Source: Synchiropus splendidus
Taxonomy: Eukaryota > Chordata > Actinopteri > Syngnathiformes > Callionymidae
Assembly (NCBI RefSeq): GCF_027744825.2
Contig: NC_071335.1
Span: 31,261,501-31,325,500 of the forward strand
Length of the DNA: 64,000 nt
Direction of reading: 5' to 3'
Below are positions 48,175 to 60,500 of the stretch, piece by piece. Under the pieces are notes generated by a model. The model was not told where the DNA came from and made no database searches. It saw only the letters and a program-made list of their open reading frames with translations. The position numbers were made by a program, and so were the translations under genes. Each line of letters begins with the position of its first letter. Position 1 is the first letter of the stretch.

Positions 48175-51100
48175 ATGTCCAGGGCTTGTTTCCTTCTGGT
48201 CTTGCTCTTACTCTGCTGCTTCACTAAGGTACACAACTAAAACTCCCATCTGTCATCAACCCCTCTGTGTTATCACCTCTAATGGGAAAACAGCTTCAGA
48301 GTCGCTGGTCTTTCAGCAGGTCTACACGACGAACTCCTTGGAGCTGCTGAAGGAGCAGTGGAGCAGCTACAGAAACCAGTGTCTGGACATCATTGACGGC
48401 ACTCCACCTGCCTCAGGCAAGTCTGTCCACAGAGACTTGAGTCGTATATCTGTGAGTAAAACACTGAGGTGAAAGGGTTCTTTCTCCTGCAGGGGTGGTC
48501 TGCAACAGGACCTTCGACCAGTATGCCTGCTGGCCTGATGGACTGCCGGGATCTGTTGTTAACGTCTCCTGCCCATGGTTCCTGCCGTGGTTCCACAAAG
48601 GTACTGTATGTGTGAGCTTCACCCCCTCACACTCCGTCCTTCAGAGAGGTCCACACTTCTCTCTGTCGTGATCGCTAAGGTAGTCTGACACAATTGCAAC
48701 GTCGGTTCACAGAAGACTCGAACAACGAGAGTGAAGTTAACAGTAACTTTAATACAAATAACACAACTCAAACACAAACAATAAGGAACGACCGAAGATG
48801 TCAACACCAGAAGCGGAGCGAGGAGGAGGAACACGTAGTATTCGAGAACTCTGTCTTGTTTGGGAGGAGTTAACAGTTTCTCAGGTCGGTCAGGACCAAC
48901 GCAGGAGATGTGAGGTTGCTTTCAACGGGGTTTATTGACTCTTGTATTCTTCTTCAACACAGGAAATAACAAGCTAAAAGCACACAAAAAACGAAATATG
49001 ACACTCTCTCCCCTAAACCCACAGTTTATATGGGGGAATATCAAGGCATTGTCCAGCATGACCTTGGTCTGACCTAGGCCTCCTAACCACCAACCTCCAA
49101 CCAACTGCTGTTTCTCATTAGGTCACCTGTTGAGAACTGCACTGCGAGAAGATCCTTCTTTTAAGGATGTGCCTCAAAGGCAGGAGGGAGTTACATGATA
49201 TTCTGTAGCTTCATGCTAAAAGGTGATGGCACTGTGGGCAGGTATTCCAATGTACTATGCCGATCCCCAAACACCAAGTTCCACTATGACCATCATAGTG
49301 TGAAAAAATGAAATTGCATGACAACACAGTGCCCACATTTTCAAGAGTTGTTGCTTCCAGTTCTTCATCCTGATACATTTTACTGGCATCAGTACATTGC
49401 ACTTTTTTAATATAAGCACAAACTAAGTACTTTACACATTTGAAATAAATAATTCTAGAGATATTTATCCTGACAATTTGAGCCAGAACATAAATTGGGC
49501 CAACCATGGTTACAAAGGGAATAACTGGAATAATGGGTATTACTGAGATAAATGGGGCTAACCAGGAATATATTACATCCAAGTGTAAACAGAAGTCAAA
49601 AAAAAGCATCCATTCAAAATGTTTTCAATTTTTATTTCTGAGTAGAGCAGTTTTAATAACTTATTTCATGGATAATCCAAAAAAAAACAGAATGTTGGGT
49701 TCAATATTACCCATCTCCCAACCCCTCTCATTCAAAAATGCACCCCCTATTCAAAAATCTCCACAAAGTCCCTTCAAAATATTCAATATAAAAAGCTATT
49801 TCCCTTTCAAAAGCTTCCATTATACTTGCAAATCTCCACTCAAGCAATCCACTGGCATTTTTGCTCCGTCAATAGGTTCCTCCTCCATGTCATCAACAAT
49901 ATGTCCACTTCCTCAACTTCCAACTCTGAGTCTTCCTCTTCAGTTTTGGCTATTGCTCTTTCAATATCTAATAAATATATTTCCCCGTAATATCATCAAA
50001 ACTGATTCAGCCTGGACGTTCCAAATGCTACCCATCATTACACCCCTTGCTCTTGGATATCTGCTCTGAAAGTAAAATGAATGAGACGTACTTTAAATTG
50101 GTTGCCATCGCTACTCCGTCGTGCAGAAAATTGTTTTTCTATGAGGCTAAATTTCATTGTGTCAGTCTGATTAAATACATTTCAAACCCTGGGCTGTATA
50201 TCTGAGTTAGATTAGCCAGGAGCCCTATTTTGAAAAGCAGCTGGTCTTAAAGGTGAAGGTGGTTGAAATGATAGGAAATGAATTCCAAAGCATCAAGGCA
50301 TAATAGAGACAGTCAGCCAATGATGCGCGCTCAGTAGCCCGACTGAGGCAATAGCTCGATGAAGCCGATTGTGTCATGTTCTCCCAGTTCACCTGGAGTG
50401 GAGAGTAAGTGGAGTTACTGAGTAATGCACTTCCGTGACATGGAGTGGCGCCAGGAGCTCTTCAGTCCTTCCGGTTCTGCTGTCAGTAGAAGAACAACAC
50501 TGACTGGTCGTGAGGAGCCGCAATGGCCAGAGTCAGAGTCAGAGCCACCATGGAGCCGCCATTATCCTCAACATGCTTCCTTTTGGCTCTGGATTGACCT
50601 CGCGGGTTTCAGGATAAATAATATTATTATAATGATATTTAGGAGACTGAAGTGTCAGAGGAATGAACAGTCTTTGGTTAGTAAAGCACAGAGTCTCATT
50701 TTTGATCCCCGGCATGAGCCCTGACAAACTTAGCAACCATGCTAACGGATGCTAATGTGGTTGTAATGTTGTCTCCTAAAACCAACAAATCACGTCCACT
50801 AATGTTCTTGTCAGAACAAAACACCCTGCGTGTTGGAAGACAAGAGACATGCAGGTCCGACCCTTCTCACCCTGGTCATGGACTCTCACCTCCCTCTGGC
50901 AGAAGGCTACGGTCCATCCAGACCAGAACCTCCCGTCACAGGAACAGCTTCTTCCCCTCGGCCGTCACAAGAATTCGTGAACAGCTTTTGTTGTTTATTT
51001 TATTTTATTTATTTATTTTTTGTCAGCACTTTTTTCCAAAACACTTTCCTAGTTGGTAGGATCCCCACTGACCATGGCGATAAATTTGATTCTGAATCTG

Positions 51101-54100
51101 ATTCTGCGCATCAGCAGATCATCGTCGTCGTGAGTTACAGAACACAGCTGATGTCAGGTTTGTCATGTGCTCACCGCAGACATCGGCTAAGAGAGAGGAA
51201 CACACACTGCAGGAGGTTACTCGCACAAGACTTCTTGATTGTACAGAACAGTGATTCTTAACCATAGGGCAGGGGCCCAAGGTTGGGCCACGAGCGTCTC
51301 CGCTACATTTTCTTTTGTTTTACACCTTTGGGCCGTGAGACGCTCAGTTTTCGTATGGTGGCAGTAATGTGTCACTGAATTGACTTGACGGCTGCAAATC
51401 TGTGATAGTTAACAACTATGGAACTGTTCTTGAAAATAAAAAATGATACACAGTAAAAACTGTTCATGAAAGCATCTGTTGAAGCAGTTTGGAAAATTGA
51501 TTTGTACATTTTGTGGCAATACTTTCATTTACTTATATTCTTTGGATTTTAAATAAAATATATATTTTATATTATGATATTTAGACATGGTTTTATTATC
51601 TTTAGTTTATTCAGAATTTTATTCGGTTTTTTTTCAATTTTCTCAACAGTTTGCATCAAGTGTATTTTTTTTTCTTTTTTTCTTCAGTAAGTTTGATGAA
51701 TATGACTTGCACCTGTTTCTGCTGCTGGTTGGACTTTTCAATGACAAGTGGTGCATTGGTTTTCGAATGTCTCGGAATTCGAACAAAAATTTCTAGATTT
51801 TTTTGCTTCGGATTTTGAATGAAAATTCAGAACTGAACACCCCCGAAATAAGCCGGAAAAAACATGCTGACCCACGACGTGCTTTGTTATTGTGTATAAC
51901 GCAGCCTCTGTATGCAGACGTGTCCTGTTAGCTACATTTACTGACTGTTTTTTCTTCATATTGAGGTGACTCAAGTGCCATAACAAGGATGTTGAAATGT
52001 CAAAGTTGTTCCACGTTTTAAATATATATAGACTGTCTATGAATGCACGAAAACATAGATGATAGTGCTGATCTGTTGTGTGTGCTTGTGTTTGTGTCTA
52101 GTCCAGCAGGGTTTAGTCTACAGAGTTTGTGACAAAGATGGCAAGTGGTCACGGAAGAACACCAGTGAATGTGAGGATGACCCTGGACAGGTAAGCTTGG
52201 TGAACACGGACATTTCAGGACATTTTTTGACAACTCACTCTCTAATAACACATCATTTTTTCCTATTGTTTTAAAGGTGCTTCTCATATTTTGCTCATAT
52301 TTTGTTTGTTGGCGTCTCTCCACAGCAACAGTATGGGCGCATCCTCAGCCAGTTTCGGACCATGTACACGGTGGGGTATTCTCTGTCTCTAGGTGCTCTG
52401 CTGCTGGCTCTGGGAATCCTCATCACCTTCAGGTAAAAGCAACCGTAAGAGAGGTCACATGATTCAAGGTATTTTCAAATGAATTCAGTTGGTTCCACCT
52501 TGTTCCTAATGGGTTCTTGTGGCAGGAAGCACTGACACGACCGTTTATTTTTTGTTAGACAATAGAATCTGTGGGCACTGCTCGGGTGGAGAGGGTCCCT
52601 GCTTGATACAGATGATATAGAGCTCCTCCAACTCTCAGTGAAACAGGAGGGGCGGAGGGCTCAACTGGAATAATGTCCTCTTCAATTTGGGAATGATGTC
52701 CAGGTGGAGGAGTCTCTTCCTCTAGTGACGGAAGGATGAAGCATACAGTTGACTCAGAGCAGGTGGTGGGGCTCGGAACAACCTTCCAGTTGGTCCTGAA
52801 TGCTCATGTGCGGCTATCATCCGTTCTCAGCTGGTGTCACATTTGGAGTCTATCAGTTCTTTTGCTTTCCCTCTTTGTCCTCTTTACCCACTGAACTCCT
52901 AAAACATTGACTGCTGGCCTTACTCAGGCTCACCAAGTCGCCAGCTGACAGGGATTGTTAAGCAGGGTTGTTTGGCAAGCCATGAAACCAACATTCATTT
53001 CCTCTTACTTGTGGGGACACGATAAAATTAAAGGAATCCACTGCTCTCCTTCGAATAACCTGAAAAGCTGAGATGAAATATTTAACAAGCTCACTTATAG
53101 GTTTGTCATTTGGGAAATGCTTTGATGAAGTATATAATTCAACTCTGTTTGTTGCCGCAGGAAGCTTCACTGTATGAGGAACAACATCCACATGAACCTT
53201 TTTGCCTCCTTCATCCTGAGAGCAGTGTCTATTCTGGTGAAGGACGCCCTGTTGACCCTAACCCTGGACCCCCAAAGCAGCAGCAACAACCGGACTACCG
53301 TATGGGTCAACATACCGGTGAGACACCTCCTCCTCTACTACGTTCTGGCATTTTGTTTGACGCTGATGTCAAGATGGGATTTGGACGTGTCAAAATATGT
53401 CCAGCTGGAAGGACTCGTGTGGGGACAGAGGGAGGTAATCTTAAACTTGTGAGATGGGTTGTTTTGATTTCACCCCGGCCATCTCCCCTGTCGTGGCCCT
53501 AAAACATCTCAATATCTGTGGACTCACAGCAACACCTCTGCTATCCTGTTGTTGTTTGAGTGTGTCAGGGTGAGTGTTTGGCTGCGCCTCTCCTCTATGA
53601 CACATGAAGATTTGAATCCTTGATAAACGTCAGTGGCAAACTTTTCCGCAAAAGTGTTGGTGTGGGTGCTTTGTTCCAGTCAAACAATCAGCTGATCGCA
53701 GTCTTCAGTCATCCAGTTGGTGAAGCTGTGTGCTCTTGAAGGGTGAGAACAAAAGCCTGCACCCACTCTAGCCCTTTTTGTGGAAGCGTTTCCCAGCCAA
53801 GATGAGATTTCCAGAATGTATCGACTGGCATTTATATGTGGAGAGTATTCATTTGAGGGAATTTAATCTTGACTTCTGTTCAACACATTTATGTACGATG
53901 TACTCGTGCATATGTCTCGTAGATATACCCTTTTGAAATGATGGGTTTTTTTCTGAGTCATCAGAATTGTGAGCATCAGCTATTGGTGGTTCAACCTTGA
54001 GCTACTGCTTTGGTTTGAACGTGGCTTGTGTAGTGATGAAAAAAAAAGAAGTGTGCTTCTTTCTTTGCCCTCTATTATCCCCCTGAAGTGCTGACATCCG

Positions 54101-56733
54101 GCAGAATTTAAAACACCTTTGTGACGGCAAATGTGTTGTGATGCCAGATGACGCCTGACCTGCCATGTTTGTAATTGACCTGCTGCTCGTGTGTCTTCAC
54201 CTCAGGCTGTGACGTGGTGCCGTAGCGCGGTGGTGATGATGCAGTACAGTGTGATGGCCAACAACTACTGGCTGCTGGTGGAGGGGATTTACCTGCACAG
54301 CCTGCTGGTCATCACTGTCTTCAGTGAGAGGAAGTACTTTTACATGTACCTCACTATTGGATGGGGTAAGAGATGACTATATATGATCTGTATTACTTGT
54401 CATGGCCAAATGGTGAAGATGATGATGACACCTGAAAAAGCTTTCTTTCTGGAGGTGTTTTAGCGTAGCACGAATTTTTGACCTAGAATAGGATGAACAG
54501 ATTGATCCCACAGAAATCATATATCTCATCTCTGTTCCGGTACTTGCAGACATCCTCAAGCAGGATTTCCTCCTCCATCTTTCCGGTGCCTTCTCTAACT
54601 CCCCAGCCATCATCTTCTTTGGTAGTCGAAGCACTGAGGCAGAGTTAGCACTCCATTTCGTAAACGCTGGATGGAGGCGCAAAGACTGACTCACCCTGCA
54701 TGTAGTCCTTTAGATTAGATGGCCTCTATTAGTCAGAGAGTCAGGAGGAGGAAGTCGGGGCGTTCCAGTGATCGAAGTCGGACAACAAGATAGTGACGTT
54801 GAAGAAAGTTATTCTCATGCGTGCATTGTCCGGAAACCTCTTGATAAATTTCAGTGATTCCAAACTTTTGCTTCTTGGTTACGTTCAGGGAAGTCATCTT
54901 GAATTGCATCATTGGGGTGGTGAGGAGTCTCCCATTCCCGACGGTAAATCCTACATCAGGTGACGCCTCCAGGGGGCGTAACTGTGAATTTCCCAGTCCT
55001 GAGGACAACTGGAACTCACCATTATTCCTGTCTATGTGGGCAGCGAATTCACCCCTGGATAAGAGCTTGTTTTCAGATCTCATTGGTGCCACAGTTGGAG
55101 GTTGCAGGTTGGGTCTTTCTTTACCTTTAGTTCATGAGTCCCATTACGTCTCAAACTCTCTCATGGGAATTGACCACTTATTTTGCTTAACCTTTCCTAA
55201 ATGGCCTTTTTAAAGAGATGAAATCTCAAATGAAACAATTGAAGCAACCTATCTTTTGGATGATTTTACTTTATGACAGTTAAACATGACTGAAGACTCA
55301 ACAGGCGCAGTCTTCAGAGCAGGTCTGTTTAGTGTGGGACAGCAGGGAGTCCCAGAGGTGAGCGGTCCTAAGAGTGAAGTTGCTGGTGCAGGCATGTAGC
55401 TGGAGACAGGCCTGAGATCCTGAGGAGCCACAAAGGTTAACTGTGATGTGCGACAGGTGGGTTGGCAGGCAGACCGTGAAGCAAACTAGTGGCGTGGTGA
55501 TAAACCATCACTGGGTGACTGGAATGAAGAGCTGTTTTTTTTGTCGACTCAGGAGGTTGGAGACAGGTGATGCTGGTGAGCTGGGAAGGGTCCTTGGGTC
55601 ACAGGCCGCAGTTGTGACATGGATGTCTCAGGAAACTGCTGTTTTACTGAGCACAATATTTTAAATGGCAAGAAACTTTTGTCCGACATCATGTTTGGAT
55701 CTGTTACCTCATCGTTTTTAGAATGTCTTGACATTGAATGTCTCTATTCTGAATTAAAAACTGACCGAAGAAATTTGAATAATGGATATGTAAAGAGATG
55801 ATGATGGGTGCGCAATTTCATTTGTGTTTTCACATCTGATCTTTTATTCCAGGTGCTCCGCTCATCTTTGTGTTGCCATGGATCACAGTCAAATATATGT
55901 ACGAGAATGAAGAGTGAGTTCATTATTTTAGAAGTTAAACCAGAACCTTTTGCTCAGCTATTTTTTTTTTTTTTCAAGAGAGTCAGATTTAATGAAGTGA
56001 AAATGCATCCTGACTTTTGTTCACCTTATCAATTTGGTAGCAGTTTGAGGGAAAAAGAGAGAATCAGTGGAGGCACAGTTATTTGTTGATGCAAAAGCAG
56101 GCTTTTACATGCTACAAAGAATTTAGATTTCACCTTGTTTGTGAGTTATATGTCGGAAATAGAAGCGATAGCAAAGACTGTCGGCTGTTCATGTAGTCAC
56201 AGAACCGGAGTCACATCCAGTATACGTTAAATTGCCATTGCCAGTGAGATTTGAAATACTGCAGCCGCATGACTGGATAAAACTTGACATTTAGATGAAC
56301 TTGAAGCATTTCAGGAGGAAACTTGGAGTTAAACAATCGTGCAACTCCGCCATGCTCATAAAGTGCGTCATGAAGACTAGAAATCGAAAGTGATGATCTT
56401 GGTTTCTCTGTTCTGTCTAGTCATGCATATTTTATATATACAACATTATTCCACTGCAGAATGAAGATGAGATTTTAAACTTAATCCCGGATTGTTTGCA
56501 TAACTGTGAATAAGCATGTCGGGGCCAAAATGACATTTCCTTTCCTCTGGGTGTGTCGTGTGAATTGGTGCAGGTGCTGGGAGAGGAATATCAACATGGG
56601 ATACTGGTGGATCATCCGTTCACCGATACTCTTCGCCTATCTGGTAAGACAAAGACACATTTGTGTTGTATATATATATATATATCTATATATATATATA
56701 AATATATATATATATATCTATATATATATATAG

Positions 56734-56768
<35 letters not shown>

Positions 56769-57478
56769 CAGTGGTACCTCGGTTCTCGACCACAGTCTGT
56801 TCCAGACGGCGGTTTGAGAAGCGATTTGTTTGAAATCTGAATCGATTTTTCCCGTTACAATGAATGGAAAAAGAAATAATGCGTTCCAAGCCTTAAAATA
56901 GTCTTTTGTAGGAGTGAATGTAGAGTGTCTGCTGCAGGTGCGCTGTTCCTCTATGTGTGTGGCCGCTGCATGTGGGAGGGGTTGCCGAGTGAGTGACGTC
57001 TCTCCAGAAGTGAAGAGGTGCCCGGTGCATGTCCAGCTCTGAATGTGGGCTTCTGTGCAGTTTGGCTGTGACAAAGTCATAAACCAAGTCACGCTCTGTC
57101 CCAGACTCGCCTCATCCCTGTCAGGGCTCCAGCCCACAACAGGACATCAAACCCTGGAGTGAGCGCTCCAGCCTCGGAGGTGTGGAGGGCGAGCACCTCC
57201 CCTGTGACACTCCACCATGGTCCAGTGAGGAGACAGGAAAGGTTTTACACCTCAATATGAAGAAAAAACAGCCAGTAAATGTAGCTAACGGGACACGTCT
57301 GCATACAGAGGCTGCGTTATACACAATAACAAAGCGCGTCGTGGGTCAGCTGATCGGTTCGCGCACTATGGTTATTCTGGCTTTTTTCGGGGGTGTTCGA
57401 GTTCTGAAATTTCTTTCGAAATCCGAAGCAAAAAAATCTTTTTTTTTCGAATTCCGATTTGTTCGAAAACCGAGACAC

Positions 57479-57544
<66 letters not shown>

Positions 57545-60500
57545 CTTTAAATTGTTTCCATTATTTTGTCCAACCCGTTTATGTATATATATATATATAT
57601 ATATATATAGATACAAATAAAGCCTGGATGATTGTTTGGGTGAAGAACCTTAGAAACGGGAGTGCCAGCTGAGAGGAGAAGAGGAGGGCATGAGATGCAG
57701 AAGGGGTTGGAGCCGATGATCAACATGGTTAGGGTGGAGGAGGCTGCGCTGTTGTGGCAACCGCTTGTGGGAATCGCTGAAAGACAAAAGAAGAGGAAGA
57801 CTTCTCTGCCATTGTGTATATGATACTGTATTGCTGCTCAAAATCCGGCTCTGGATGGAGGCTGAAGAGCTGAGCAGTACCATTACAACGTACCTTGACT
57901 GAAGGATGTGCTCAAAGGAAATGAAAGTAGGAGTTAATCCATGTTAACTAACGGTACGATATGATGTGATTTGTACTTTCAAATGAAGTGCAACCTTGAC
58001 ATCATGTAATCATGCAGACGTGAGTTCAGCAGCATCTTAGTTACAGACCAGTCATCTGAATGTGTGTGTGACTATTCAACGGCTGGCTGACATGACAACG
58101 CATGGTAAGATGTGCCGGGAGGAATTCCTCCAGTGTTTTCCTGGCTCCTATTTCCATGGAGACAAACAAGATCCTGGACACACTTTCTGTGGACCACGCA
58201 CAGGTGTATTTGTGAAGCACATGCACAAACACACCAGTGAAGTGCGCTTTGATTTGAGTTAACAGGAGGGGTCAATGTCACTTTGATGTATGAGTCCTTG
58301 TTTTGTTTCTCCCCTGATAAATATATGAATATTAAGTTCAATTTTTCATTCTGTATTCTAGATCAATTTTTTCATCTTCATACGAATCATTAAAATCCTC
58401 ATGTCCAAGCTGAGGGCCCACCAGATGAGATACACCGACTACAAGTTCAGGTAAGACGGTGCTGATAGTTCCTTAAAAGTCTGAAAATCCTGTTTCGTTT
58501 TGGAACCAGTTTTCGTCTTCATTCAGAGGTACACTGTCCCCTACCTTTCCGTTACCTCACGTTCTGCTGAAGGTGTCTTTGATAAGAGACGTGTTGCAAG
58601 CGCACGTCTGATCGTGACTTCATCAGTGTCACATGGCAGTGTTACTTGAAAAGCCGCACCTTCTCAAGTCGTCCCTCACACAGTGCATTAAAGTGCTTGT
58701 TCCGCCACGTTTGTCCTCCAAAGCCAGAGAGTAACTTTTGGCTTTGACTCTGTGAATAGACTCGGTGCTTCAGTCTGAAATTGTTATTAACGCACGACTA
58801 CGCCACAGGTCCATGAAGCCCTTTGTTTCATGAGAGTCAATTTTTTTTTCCAACTGGGGACAGGTTAGCCAAGTCTACTCTGACTCTAATCCCCCTACTG
58901 GGGATTCATGCCATCCTCTTCACCTTCGTCATCGACGAGTCGGTTCCCAAAGGCTCCATGCTGCGTCTGATCCGACTCTTCTGTGATCTACTCTTCAACT
59001 CCTTTCAGGTACGATAGTCTACATATGTGCTGTGTCTGCCATCCGTGTGCAGCGATACAACTGCTGTTTAAAAGAGTGTGATTCTTCCCAATAAGTTAGT
59101 CGAGCAGTTGTTTAAAATGACCTTGATCTTCTCCACTACATTCAACCTTTTGTTCTACTGTTGAGATGCTGAACACCTCGGTCATGGGATCTGCTAAAGT
59201 AGGGGTCTCAAAGCGGTCCTCAAAGGGCCGCAATGGGTGAAGACTGTATCAGTTGACTGTCAGTCTGGTGCTGCTTGTTTCAGCTGCACCTGGCTGGTTC
59301 GACTGTGTGTGCTTGATGGGTTCCAACAAAACAAAACACATGCACCCACCGCAGCCTCTGTGTGGATGAGTTGGGGACCCCTGCGCTTAAGTGTCATATA
59401 GTTAACAAGTGTCACAGGTTATGCATTTATTGGAAATGCTAAGTTACTGACTGCTGCACTTCAAGCCTGCGCTTTCCAAACAAACGCACCAGTGAAGTCA
59501 ACACAGCCTTGTCAGTTTTTTCATGACGTGATGAGTGAATTTCAGCATCTCACCTAGGTCAGCAACATTGATCCGTTTCTGTCGGTTTTGCATGAAGTTC
59601 TCTAGGTCAGTATTCTGTATCTGTATGGGTTCAGGCATGAGAGAAACATGAACCATTGTAGAGACAGTAAACATCCTTGGCATGTTAAAAGAAGTCAGAG
59701 TAAACTGGTCACTAATAAACCATAAAACAATCTAAGAAAATCCTTCACATGGTGATAGAGCCACACTGTTGATGTGAGCTTAAGCTCTAAACAGGCTGAT
59801 ACTTGTTAAACAGACGTACAGTCTTTCACCATAATGCCTATTGAATACAACTGAAAATGACAGAGACGTTCTCCTACACAAGAACAAATAGAGCCATAAT
59901 ACACACTCGAGTCTTCCCAGTTTCCACTTCTCTCTTTGCCCTGCTGTGGTTGTGGTTTTGTTTTAGTAGTGCCTCTGTGGCCTCATGGTGAGCACATCCA
60001 ATCGCCTGTTTTTTTCACCTCCATCCGGCCTGATATTAGGAATGCGCCAAATATTCGGTCAAGCATCGTTTGGCCTCGAATAGTGAGCGTGACCAAACAA
60101 CGTGGAGTGCAGTATGAACCATGGTTTTCATTTCTAATCGGCAACGCAATGTAATAGAATGTTTTTTTTTTTTTTAAACACAAAAGTGCACCATGGAGGT
60201 GAAACGTACTCTGTCAGAATAATCTGCCAACACAATCCTCTCCTTCACCGGCACCAACTCTGAGGCTCGCTGCCCGGTCGTGTGGTGACCGAATAGGAGG
60301 ATTCAACACAAGTCGAAGTGATTTAGATTTTCTGACCCATGTATCATGTTTCCTTTCCTACTTCTTTGTTGTCTGTGGTGTCACGTAGGAAGCGCGACTG
60401 CTTCCGACCGCCGCCATGGCGACGCTTCAGGGCAAAGTGAGATCCGAAGTCTGCATTGCCGTGTTGAAGTTTTCAGTTCTTTTAGGGGGCTGGAGAGAAA

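Noticed and set aside
49506..50069. 187-codon + strand frame in gcgr intron 3
   Set aside because: Low-complexity composition, overlaps a minus-strand retroelement-like frame and is most likely its antisense shadow.
56506..56840. Tyr-Ile repeat frames around 56.5-57.6 kb and 62.5 kb
   Set aside because: Direct translation of (AT)n microsatellites.
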